DNA from: Sacculina carcini
Taxonomy: Eukaryota > Arthropoda > Thecostraca > Sacculinidae
DNA: 64,000 nucleotides
Assembly: GCA_916048095.2 (NCBI GenBank)
Contig: OU696585.1
Span: 2,092,371-2,156,370, forward strand
Reading direction: 5' to 3'
Shown here: piece after piece, positions 11,778 to 22,370 of the stretch
How positions within the stretch are numbered: position 1 is the first letter of the stretch
Layout of the letters: every line of letters begins with the position of its first letter
Program-made: the position numbers and the translations under genes
The notes under the pieces: model-generated
Told to the model about the DNA's origin: nothing
Seen by the model: only the letters and a program-made list of their open reading frames with translations
The model's database searches: none

Positions 11778-14700
11778 TTTATGTGTGTACGAGTGGAGGC
11801 TTTGTGATATTCTGGGCGGTGATATTCTTGGTCGTCACCACACTGGTGATGTTGTTCAAGCGCGAGACGTGCAGGTCCACGGAGCAACACAAGCAACACA
11901 CCACCAGTCCTGCCACCAGCAAGGACTCCACTGAGGTGGCAGACTCCAACACAGACTCCAGTGATACGGCAGGCATTTTGCAGACCTATCTCCAACTGTG
12001 GCGCATCACACGTCTGTCTTCCATGCGAATTTTCATTGTTATTCTCCTCACACACAAGGTACATGCAAAGTTGTGGTATATTCATGCAATGTTTTGTGTG
12101 TAGACATCAATGACACTTGTGAGACCGATTGTATCTTTTCTGGGTGGCCAAAACTATTCCATTTGTTAACAGATTATTTACATTCACGAGAATCTCACCA
12201 TGTTTGGCTGCTCTATAGAATATTTCTGCATTTCAGGCCACAACATTTACGGTAACGACCTCACTGATTCTGCAGCAAGGCGTGCTATTTCCCGTGAAAA
12301 CATCACTATCCCTCCCTTATAGGCATCTTACCTATTTCCAAGGGTACAACATCTAATCGGGGATCTCTACCTCTCCAAACTTTTCTCCAGCACGTCGGAC
12401 AATATTTACTGCATCCAACATTGTATGAAACACAGACACAAAATTCCACGTCGGTCTAGAATGATCGATGAAGTTATCATCCGAGTAAGAGCCGGACACA
12501 CACACATCACACATAGACACTTGCTGAGCCGTGAGGACAATGAGGACACACCACCATTGTCTTACGCTTGACTTGACTACATATAATATGTCTCCAAGTA
12601 CATCACTCTACAATATACATGCATATTATATAACAAATATATTTTTATTGAACCTCTTGGTTATGAGGAGTTGATGGAAACAGTTTTGGGGCTTCAGCCC
12701 TCTGATCCCCCCTCTGGATCCGCCAGTGTATATACGTCTGTTCAATTTTGTCTATCATGCTCTTAGCTATACTGACACTTGCTTCGCATAATATATAAAC
12801 ATACATATTGTATTGTCTTGTTTTCATCCTCCATCCTGTCATCGCACCATTCAATATTTGGCGCTAAATCAAATACACGTTGCTGCTCTTATTGATATCT
12901 TTCGGTTCACTTCTCTCTCATATGTATGTTTGTTTGTGTTTGTTTGAGCAGGTCGGGTTCGCAGCTTTTGATTCTATCACCTCGTTGAAGCTGCTGGAAG
13001 CTGGTGTACCCCGGCAGAGGATGGCTATGCTTGCTGCGCCATTGACGTTATTGCATGTCCTGGTTCCGCTGATGCTAAGTCGACGCGCTAATGGACCTCG
13101 ACCGCTGTCGATGTGTTTGAACGCAGTGCCGTTTCGGTAAGCCGTTTCTGTCGCAGTGATGGCGTGTTTGTTATATCCAGGGGACAAGGTTGCCTCACTC
13201 ATGCTATTGAAACCTATATATATATGAAACAGATCCTCTATCTGTCTGTCTCTCTGTCTGTCCCTCCACTTGCCTTGGTCCATTTTCCGCCAGCTACTCC
13301 TCCGGAATATATCATAAAGCGGCGTAGAAAAGTCCCCAGCTTAATGAAGACCGAGGGGCTGCTCGTAACTGTATTTTGCCAAAGTCTAACCTCTATTATA
13401 ATGGTGCTTTACTTATAATGAGGGCGACTGGTATTGCCTTTGGGGAAGAACTTTGGGACATAAGAACTCGCATCGGATCTGATCTGAATTATGTTGGAAA
13501 TCTAAACAAACAAGCTTAGCCACTCGCTAAATGAACGTAAACATCGAAATGTATGTATGAGTTTTATCTTCGTATGAGTATGTATGAGTTTTATCTTCGT
13601 CAATATTTTCCCCTTTGTCAGGGTGGGATTTGCGAAAAATGAACCACAAGTTTTAGTAAGGGGAACCAGAGTGGAAAAGGTTGAGAGCCAATGTATGTTT
13701 ATATATTTATTATGTTTATAAACTTATATGCTTGTGTGTCGTTTGTAGGTTGTTGATGGGCGTTTTGGTGGCCGTGTTTGTCTACTACACGCCGACATTT
13801 CGAGTTGCGGCGGCAGCTGGTAGCGACGCCAGCGCCATCTACCCGTCCTCCTACTACTGGCTATGGTTGTTGATAGAGAGTGTCGAACAAATGACCAACT
13901 GCATCATGTACGTGCCGTTGGTAACGTTTTTTGCGCGCATCGCCGATCCGAATGTGGGTGGAACCAACATGACTCTGCTGACCACGGTCTTCAATCTGGG
14001 CAAGTGAAGAGGGAGTAATAGAAAAAAGCCAAAACATATTCACAGACATAATGGATCACTATTTATATTACAGAGAATCACACGACCATGGATCGCGAAC
14101 GCGTAAAATACGTACAAATTGAACATATCTCAACAACAGTGCTAAAGGTTAAATGTTGAAGGTAAAGGCCTCAAGTGACAGCTGCTACACGGGAAGAAGT
14201 CGAAGCTTATGAACACACACATATGTGTCCCGTGCAGCTCGCTGCCAACGCAGAACCGACCCTCTCCACGCTATGACCCCACAAGAACGGAAGACGTATT
14301 AGAGAGGACCACCTCCCCAGAATGCATGACACAACACATGACTGATATCCGGTACCATCATTTACTACTGGGTGGACAGCGGCTGTTGGATTATATAATT
14401 CGCCCAGAGAAATTCTCCTCCGCCGGGATTCGAACCACGGACCTTCCGCTTGTGAGGCGGTTGTGCTACCACTACACCACGGGGTCTAAAAATACTATAT
14501 CAAACTGTGAAGTTTTTCTTCTAGAAAGATCGTACATTGTGGCCGTAACAACTGTGCTCTATCTGTCTGTCAGCTGGCATATGGCCCGCGTCGTTGGTGC
14601 TTTGGCTCATGGACAGACTGACGTGGTCTCATTGCAGCAACAATACAAGTCTCTCATGTCACTCGAAGTCACTCAAACAAGTGCGTTTTTTTTTCTCCTC

Positions 14701-15239
14701 TTTCTGCTTAACTCTTCATAAATCTTTTTAATTTTTGTGTGCAAAATTGTTTATCAGTGTATGAAAATTGATGCAAAAATTTAATTTGTTCTTTTTAACG
14801 TTTCAATATAATTTTAATAATATAATTTGATGAATGATATAATTTTAATAATATAATTCGATGAATAATATAATTTTAATAATATAATTGATGAATTATA
14901 TAATTTTAATACTTTATGACAATATTTATTATTCTAAACTTTGAATAAACAAATTTTTAACATTTAAATGAATTTTAAGAACTTAAATAAATAACATAAT
15001 TGATCATTTTGAAATTTTTTATTTTTTACGCTGTGGTCGTTTGATGTGTTTGATGTGTTCATATTTAGTCTTGTGAGGCGGGCGGAGGTTCATGTATTAT
15101 TGACGTGGACGGTTATTATGTGGAGTCGGCATGCTGTTGTGTGCTGGGCATCATATGGCTGTTTTGCGTACGACGACGCATGAAGCGATTGCAATTACTT
15201 GACGTATCGGCGTGGCGGTGTCCTTTGCCTCATGACTAG
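10421..15239 (+). CDS. SLC33A1: Acetyl-CoA transporter (AT-1 / SLC33A1 family), copy A, 7 exons
   Basis: A polytopic major-facilitator-type carrier that moves acetyl-CoA from cytosol into the ER lumen. Inferred exons: 10421-10627, 10983-11616, 11799-12058, 12952-13136, 13749-13999, 14525-14680 and 15088-15239; all phases join to 614 codons plus stop (human is about 550). Family signatures are YMLQ-GIPLGL across exons 1/2, YWPFSLKLLWAPIVDA, FLAATQDIAVDGWAL, ALESADFCN, KLLEAGVPRQ, GGTNMTLL and DGYYVES near the C-terminus. The Ser/Thr-rich loop after NSDW is longer than in vertebrates. The frame is open upstream of the chosen ATG, so an upstream exon or start is possible. Introns 1 and 5 use GC donors (CAG/GCGAGT and CTGG/GCAAGT). 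Exon 6 and its 3' join are the least certain. AATAAA lies at 15344. The neighbouring second copy is at 22371-27015. Confidence 0.88.
10683..10943 (-). mobile_element. tRNA-derived SINE, 5'-truncated, in SLC33A1 intron 1 (copy A)
   Basis: Body of the SINE family described at 14167-14488, from the CTTGAGGC tail to CCGCCGGG just short of the tRNA-like head. It fills most of intron 1 and ends about 40 bases before the exon 2 acceptor. Confidence 0.85.
12236..12570 (+). pseudogene. Decayed LINE RNase H-domain fragment (copy A)
   Basis: In one frame GHNIYGNDLTDSAARRA matches the GN-x-x-AD-x-AA signature of retroelement RNase H. After one stop, DEVIIRVRAGHTHITHRHLL matches the RLRIGHTRLTH-type C-terminal motif of Jockey/I/R1-like pol proteins. 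It lies in intron 3 of the transporter and cannot be functional. Confidence 0.6.
12648..12727. repeat. Dispersed repeat family Y, hAT-like end (copy A)
   Basis: Ends in TGGATCCGCCAGTG (reverse complement CACTGGCGGATCCA), a common hAT-like terminus. Its inner part CCTCTTGGTTATGAGGAGTT recurs inverted near 61439-61466. The copy-B version is about 24587-24661. Confidence 0.45.
14167..14488 (-). mobile_element. Full-length tRNA-Val-like SINE in SLC33A1 intron 5 (copy A)
   Basis: On the minus strand the head (14488 down to about 14420) folds like a tRNA. It has A-box-like GTGTAGTGGTAGCAC, anticodon-stem CCGCCTCACAAGCGG with CAC in the anticodon position (Val-like), and a perfect B box GGTTCGAATCC. 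About 250 bases of family-specific body follow (CTGTCCACCCAGCAG, GGTACCAGATATCAGTCATG, GGGGAGGTGGCCCTC), ending CAGCTGTCACTTGAGGC. It is a SINE, not a tRNA gene: the body is shared by at least nine copies here. Confidence 0.9.
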
Positions 15240-15702
15240 CTACTTATGACTAGTTACTCATGACTAGACGTTAGTCACGCGGTGTACAGGCAGTGACCAC
15301 GCGATACATCTGGTGTAGAATATTTTCCGATGTTTGCTGATGAAATAAACTATACAATATTAGTGCGTATGCACACGTCGATTGTAGTCATATGATACAG
15401 CAGACGATGAAATGAATATGCACTAAATCATATGAAGTGAACAACCGCAATACTGAATACTATTTATCCCGCGAAACTTCAGAGCTCAATATATAAAAAA
15501 CAACACGACATTCACACCGCCTAACAGGATAACTCGAAGCACCTATATGCACCGTTCTTACATACTCAAATAACACTCCTAGATCTAGAGTCATATTTGA
15601 AACTCAGACTCATACTCATTCATGAAACTAAATGTGTCAACCAGTGCTGCGCATACAGCCACGCACGCATTCAGAAACACAAAAATATGTTTACATTTAA
15701 GT

Positions 15703-15895
15703 ACAGTCGACATTCCACATAACGGACCTCCAAATAGTGGTTTTTTCCTTGGTCCCGAACAAAAGCCTATCAAATACGTGTTCACTCCTCCAAAGAGCGG
15801 GATTTGAACATCCGAATAGCGGAAACCTTAAAATAGCGGAATGTCCGATTCATCTTCACTGATAGCACACCTTCAAAAATCGCAAAACGACGGTT
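15703..15895. mobile_element. Tc1/pogo-like terminal fragment (copy B)
   Basis: Copy-B equivalent of the 3679-3870 fragment, lying just inside the A/B junction. Differences from A are a few substitutions. Confidence 0.45.
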
Positions 15896-16125
15896 CTGTG
15901 TGATTCTTAAATAGAGGATACATATTAAGACAATCTTGCAGGAGCGGAGCAACCACACATACACACTAGCTGATCAAAAAACCTTCTGGTATGGGTGGAC
16001 CATGTAATTCCAACGGAATGATATCAGCTGGAAAAAACAAAATACACAACATAAGCCGATAAAAATAACTGAACACTAACTGAACACATCACTAGCGCCA
16101 AAGGATTGTACACTAAAATACTATT

Positions 16126-16980
16126 ATGGGGTCATTGCCTTACTGTAAAGGCCAGCAGTACATATTGACGATGATCGACAGATTTACCAGATGGCCTAAA
16201 GTCTGCCCAATACCTGATATATCCGCAGACACAGTTGCCCGCTGTTTCATCAGCACTTGGATATCCAGGTATGGCGTACCACACACCATTGTGTCTGACC
16301 GAGGCTCACAGTTCACCTCTCGACTGTGGCAATCACTGCACGTCTCGGGGCTGAATCACTGCACACCACTGCCTAGAACCCCAGCGCCAACGGCCTCGTC
16401 GAACGCCTTCACCGACAACTCAAATGTGCGCTACGCGACTGTCCAAATTGGATCGACCACCTTCCAATCGTGATGCTGGGAATACGCGCCTCTGTCAAAG
16501 AATCGGTACAGTGCTCATCAGCACAGCTGGTTTTAGGCACACCTTTACGACTGCCAGGTGAAATGTTCGCCAACATGAGTGATATCTCATCCCAACAGAG
16601 CAGGCCAACGACCACAGCTGTCACATTTACTCTGCCTGCGCTCAACACTGCAGAATACGTGTTTGTGCGTAACGACGGCCACCGTCGTCCTTTGCAGCCT
16701 GTCTACACTGGTCCGTACCGCGTGCTCAAGCGCACACCAAAAACATTTACGATTGAACGAAACGGCGAGGACACAATCTGCGTGGACCGACTACGACCGG
16801 CTTTCTTGGAAAACGCTTCCATCAGCTTTCCACAAGAGACCGCTGTATCCATCTTCCAGCCGCAATCTGCCTCCAGCAAAACTCCTGCGCGAAACTGCTC
16901 CGGATCGAGAATCCCGGTTCTGCGCACGCGTATCACTCGTTCCGGTCGTGTTGTCCGCCCCCCAGTCCGTTTTTCTCCTT
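16126..16980 (+). pseudogene. Ty3/gypsy-type integrase fragment (copy B), frameshifted
   Basis: Copy-B counterpart of the integrase at 4100-5008. The first two Asp motifs ([17 protein letters not shown]) are intact, but a small indel after SRLWQ shifts frame before the catalytic Glu. About 45 bases are deleted in the linker, and the terminal TGA has become TGG, so the frame runs on into the LTR. Conversely B keeps CAG where A has TAG. The different lesions show that the two copies decayed independently after duplication. Confidence 0.82.
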
Positions 16981-16998
16981 GGACTGGAGGGGGGCTCC

Positions 16999-17700
16999 TG
17001 TGGCGCCTGTGCAAATGTAAATCAAAAACATTTGCCCATACACCACAAACACACACTCTACCAGCGCTTCAGCGGTACGCGTCCCGGAGGTGCATGTCCC
17101 CTGCACACAGACACACACCACGGATAAACACCAGCCAGCCCGCACCAACCCGGTACAGTATCGCGTCCCGGAGGTGTATGTCCCCTGCACACAGACATAC
17201 ACCACGTACAAACACCAGTCAGTGCGCACCAACCCTCTTCAGTGTCTGGGCCAACATCTGGTTCGCATTCGCCTGACCACATTCTCACCCAGGGATGCAG
17301 CAGCCATCGAGGGCAACATCTGGTCCACAGCCGTGCGCCCAGACCATATGTGACCCAGAACACCAGGCGACAACATACGCACATACACACACATTCCCAA
17401 TCACACACGCCAGCGACGTATAAAACACCGTCACACACACTCTTCCACAACCAGTCCACATAACTCACCCTGTTGCTGGCTCGCTCTGTTGCTCATCATT
17501 GCTTGTGTTTTGTTTCGCCACAGTAAGTAACCGCCTCTGAACGGTGATCTCTTGTGAATATATATTGTGTTGTCGTCCCCCATTGTGTCGTTCGCCAGAC
17601 CCAGGGGGGTTGCAACACGCCAAAGGATTATATACCAAAATAAACTTGACTATCGCTCGTAGTTATTGTTTACGATTAGTTGTTGTTTGCGATTCATACA
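16999..17700 (+). mobile_element. Putative 3' LTR of gypsy fragment (copy B)
   Basis: Same structure as the copy-A LTR: TGTGGCG start, TATAAAA near 17422, AATAAA near 17639, and a TCATACA end. Near-identical to 5025-5727. Confidence 0.6.
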
Positions 17701-17916
17701 GGAAGTTTTATAATACGAAAATACATTGAAAATATAAACCCTTACTTATAAACAAAGCGACGCAAGTTTATACGTGCATAAACAACGAATCACATGAGTT
17801 GACCATCTAGTGACGAGCCAAGTATGGATACTCAAATGATATCGATACCACTTTCCGATTCCGATACTCACGTATACCGATACCAACATCCCCCCCCCCA
17901 GTTTACGCAAGTAAAT

Positions 17917-19634
17917 TCACAAATCAACCACATAATCTTGCAAGTATGCCGGCTTTCGGCGGCGCCGCTGTGGCCGTTCCGCGGGTGACGTGGACGGTGT
18001 ATCTGGTGTGGCCGCGTCGTTAGGTCCGTCTGGAAAGTCGGGGCCGTCCTCCTGAGGCGTCATCGACTCCGCGTCTGGTGCCGGAGACACCGATATAGAG
18101 GGCGACTGTCGTGGTGGCCGTGCGCGCGGAGACTGTGGTAACGACGCACGGGTTGGTGATGACGGTGTGCTTGGTGACGACGATGAGGGTAGCGGCGATG
18201 AGCGTTCGGCGGGCGAAGCGTCCAGCATCAGGGATGTGCGCGATTCGGAATTTCCGGATCGGGACAGCGCAATCTGTTGATATCCGGTCTGCTGACGTTT
18301 GGAGTCCTGCCGGCTGCGCTCCGCCCGCTGCCCTGTCGTGATGTCCGGAATGCCGTGCCGACCACTGGACAGCTCCCCGATGTGTCGCAAGAACTGGCGA
18401 TTTCGGAGCGTACCCCTACCGGATCCGTCTACCTTCACCATGTACTGGTCATGAGGCAGGGTCTCGACGATCGTGCCGGACCGGTCCCAGTGGTTGCGGT
18501 GGCGCACTGTCTGGTTCTGGATTAAAACCCTGGAGCCGGGTGCCAGGGGGCGCATACATCGAGTACGCCGGTGGAGACTATCGAATTGCCTGGCAAACCT
18601 CACGCGTAGGGCGTCCTCTTGTTGTCGCCAGGTGTCCCGCCACACTGGGTGAACATTGTTTCGACTAAACAATTGTGTTATTGGTGGAACAGGAAGCAGA
18701 TAATTGATGGGTCGTCCTAATACGATATGTGATGGCGACAAACTTGTCTCGGGATTGGGCGTGTTCCGATATTGCAGCAGCCCCGCTGCCACGGCCTCTG
18801 TTTGCACACAACCGTCGTTGTTCGTATTGGTCAATAGCAGTCATTTCGTCGATTTAACCGCGACTTCCACTCGTCCGTTGGATAGAGGGAAGTACGCGGA
18901 GGACAGTCGATGATGCCCCACCTTGCCAGGAACTCCGTGGTTTCCTTAGCGGTAAACTCCGATCCGCCGTCGGTGCTTAGCTCTAGCGGGACGCCGAATG
19001 TGGCAAAATAATGGATGAGTGTCTTGATGGCACCTTTGGCACCGTCTTATGCTGTGACAATGTGCGGCCAGCCGCTGAAGCGATCAACTATCACGAGATA
19101 TCCTGTGCCACGTATGGAAAATAAGTTTGCTGCTATCGCCTGAAATGGCTGGTGTGGCGTTTGAGACTGTATTGGGGGCATTCGTGACTGCGATGGAGCT
19201 ATGCGCCAGCATTGTTGACACTGGTTTCGCGTGCTCTCTATGTCCTTGGTGATACCTGGCCAAAATACGGTCTGTTGTGCCCGACTGAACATCCGGCTGT
19301 TGCCCTGATGAGCAGCATGAAGAACTTGGAGCACTTCTTTGCGTAAAGCTTCAGGAATTAAAGCGCGACACCCGTGCATGATAACATCGTGGACGACGGA
19401 CAGGACGTCGCGGTGTTGCCAATAGGCTTGAACGGTTCCAGTAAGATGATCGCGAGATGAAGGGAAACCCGACTGTATGATGGAAATTAGCGTTCGCAAG
19501 TCGTCGTCTGCGGCCGTTGAAGTCTTAAGCCGCTCCCAGGTGACCGCACCAAGTTTGGCGGCCCCAGTCTTCACTGTCGTTATCACGTCAGACTCAACGG
19601 TCCAGTCGTTGACGTCACGCGTTCGTAGGCGCAA
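17917..19634 (-). pseudogene. Second Ty3/gypsy-type pol fragment (copy B)
   Basis: Copy-B counterpart of 5943-7663. The C-terminal 305 residues are open down to ...YVVDL and a TGA at 17917-17919, showing what the tail looked like before the copy-A frameshift. B has its own lesions: TCA to TAA just after the first catalytic Asp region (near 19047) and CGA to TGA just before the open C-terminal stretch (near 18840). A C-rich (sense G-rich) polypurine-like tract follows the stop. Dead element. Confidence 0.83.
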
Positions 19635-19671
19635 AACGCGCCCTACGAACGCGTCTATTTATAAATAGACG
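19617..19671. repeat. Two adjacent perfect palindromes (copy B)
   Basis: Same pair as 7646-7700, fully conserved in copy B. Confidence 0.8.
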
Positions 19672-20347
19672 TCTTACGTAGGCAGCTGTCGGTCGTGCAT
19701 TGTTGTGTTGTATTGTAGTAATTGTACAACAGCAACAAAAACGACAACATATATTTAGTATACCGTACATATTCAGTTACAGGCGCGAAAAATGCAAAAC
19801 AGACAGAAACAGCGTAGTAAGTAGGTGGTATGCACAAGCAGCAAGCAGCAAGTGCGACATTTCGGAGAAGATGCCCGCAGTTGAAAGTCAACAAAAATCA
19901 TGTATTTATGCAGCAAAAATGATTTATTACTGCAATCGGTAGAATTCTGCGATGCCAGTCATCATTTTGTCGTACAGACTTATATCCCGGAGCAGGAGCA
20001 AATACAGTTTGGAAATTCTTGTTGAGTGCACGTCCGATCCGTGAAAAATAGTGATCAAATTAATTCACTGAAAACCTAACCCAGCCTAACCAAACTTCTA
20101 GAGAGCTATCACGCGCGTATGCCGATTTTCCATCAGTGGCGGGCATCTCCTACAAAATATGCGAAAAGTGGAGACTTTTACAGCAGCTATATTCTCCCTT
20201 CAGATTGTATTGCATTTCTGCCGTCTCTTCCAATATATAGTGTTTTATATAGTGTTTAGTGTTCCAATATATAGCGTTAATATGTGGTTTTTTATCAGCT
20301 GTGCGATTAGCATATACAATTATCACAACGGAGTGTGATCCGAAACG

Positions 20348-20560
20348 CAGTGGCGGCCCCAGAATATTTTTGGTGGGGGGCTAACGGGGATCTAATGATA
20401 AAAATGTGGGTGCTTGGTGCAAAAACACATGCGGAAAAAGACTGTAAATATTCATGGTCTGCATCTTTTTGTAGGGGGGGGGGGCTCTCGGGAGGACGAA
20501 ACCTATACTTGGGGGAGGTTTCAGGCCATTCAAGCGCCCCCCTTCCTGGCGACGCCATTG
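20348..20560. mobile_element. hAT-type MITE (copy B)
   Basis: Copy-B counterpart of 8378-8589 with the same terminal inverted repeats and flanks. Confidence 0.65.
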
Positions 20561-21315
20561 CCCAAAAGAATCATGATGAGTGTGGTCTGAGCTGCTCTGA
20601 CAGTGTCTATCAAAGATGATGTAGATTGCAGATTTAACCATACCAAAGCCGTGGAAACCGCAGCCCGCACCGGGCGGGTAGCTCCGAGTGTTGAGGGACC
20701 TCGTTGCCCCACGCTTGACATTGGAATGTATAAAAAAGAAACGCATAAATGCAAGGTAAGGCCCCAGTAGACCGAGGGGCTCATAACTGTATTTTCACAA
20801 AGTAACACCTCTATTATAATGGTGTTTTATTTATAATGAGAATCCCAATTATTGCTTTCGAGGGGGGCATAAAACCTTGCAACGGTTCTGCAACAAGACA
20901 TTTGCAACAACTTAGTGAAGCTTATTGCAACATATGTAAAATTATGTATTTCTTACCAAAAATGGCTGTGTTGGTAATATCTGGCAGATGATTTCAATAT
21001 GGAAATTAGAACATAAGCCGCTTTGATGAATTTATCTGGCTATATTATGTCGATACTAACCTTAGTTGATCACCGCCTAAATCTACATGTAAATTTTTCT
21101 GCTAAGCATTGCATTATGATCGTTGGACTTCTCATTCCCAGTTGTCATTCTGTGTGTGTGTGTGTGTGAGTGTGTGAGTACGTATGTGTACGTGTGTGGG
21201 TGTGTGTATGCATGTGTATGTGGTGTTTGTTTGTGAGTATGTGTGTGTGTGTGTGTGCTGGTGTTTTGAATTTTATATAATATAATTGTGTATTGGTATT
21301 TTAAATTTATGTATT

Positions 21316-21520
21316 ATTTTTGTATTTTGTATATTGGTTTTGTATTTTGTATAATATTTTTGTATTTTGTATATTATTTTTGTATTCTGTATATTTGTTG
21401 TTGTTTTTTCTTCTTGTATTTTGTATATTATTTTTGTATTCTGTATATTTTTTTTTGTTTTTTTCATCTTGTATTTTGTATATTATTTTTGTATTTCGTA
21501 TTTTATGTAATATAATTCTA
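21316..21520. repeat. 20-bp AT-rich minisatellite (copy B)
   Basis: Copy-B version of the array at 9336-9560, one unit shorter. Confidence 0.85.
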
Positions 21521-22370
21521 TTTTCGTATGTTGAACACCTAATCAGTCGTTGATGAGTCCGCCATGAAATTTTCTTGATTTGTCCCGCTGTGGCGTATAT
21601 ATACCGTATATACCGAGCCTGGTGTGTGTGTGTCATGCGCATTCGAGATGTAATATGTTTAAATTGCGCTATATATAAACGGTTTAATAAATGAGATGAA
21701 AATGAGCATATTGCGCGTAGGAATTGCACCGTTTCGGAATCAGCCCTGATTTTCACTTTCTGCTTGATTAAATTTGCTTTTAACCTTGAGTTTTTATTGT
21801 TTCCGTTTACCGGCACTATTTTTTCATTCAGAGGGTAAAAAGAATGGAGTGATCGCGTGTTTTCTACAGAGCCAACATCTAGTCACACACATGCCGACAT
21901 AAAGAGCTAGAGAGCCTTGCAAAGTCTTCCTTGAAAACATTTTCCACTGCTCTACACAAACACCTACTCATCTCTGACACGGCGCATTGAACATTCCGCT
22001 GTCTGGTCAGGCTCAGCCCTGCTACTGGTAACCATGTAACTCCAGTACAACTAGATTCATGGTCGAGTCGTCGGCGACTAAACCGGTTCCCCTGACTGGT
22101 CTGCAGTGAGCAGGGTGGCTAGACACCGTACAGGGCGAACAACAATACCTGATCAAGAGCGGATGAGCTACTTGCTGGTCATCTACCATCTAACAACACT
22201 TGCACCTGTGCAAACTTGACTCTCATTTATTATTGTTTGTTTGTGTCTTTTTTCCGGTGTATTCTACCTGTCTCCCTATTGTCGTCTTCTTCCACTTTAC
22301 GCGCCTGTGTGTGTTGATATTTGTTTGCTCTAGCAAATACACGCTTTTGTGCGTGTTGCAAGTGGCTGAA

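Larger units (their letters stand above)
3658..15681. repeat. Segmental tandem duplication, copy A (12.0 kb)
   Basis: The segment is repeated head-to-tail as 15682-27401 at a starting offset of 12,024 bases. The left edges align at AAAATAAGTTTACATT (3658) and AAAATATGTTTACATT (15682). Both right edges end in CACGCACGCATTCAGAAACA, after which A runs directly into the start of B and B runs into unrelated sequence. Differences are scattered substitutions plus small indels, about 1-2 percent by eye. The unit contains a pogo-like terminal fragment, two gypsy fragments, hAT and SINE insertions and a whole SLC33A1-like gene, all shared, so duplication postdates those insertions. An unmerged second haplotype is the main alternative. 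Confidence 0.92.

Noticed and set aside
14420..14488. Genuine tRNA-Val(CAC) gene
   Set aside because: The cloverleaf-like head is followed by a body shared with many other copies, acceptor-stem pairing is poor, and no terminator follows the head. It is the SINE promoter.
17917..18834. Domesticated integrase-like host gene in copy B
   Set aside because: The 305-residue frame is only the C-terminal part; nonsense codons interrupt the catalytic core upstream, and copy A has a different frameshift.
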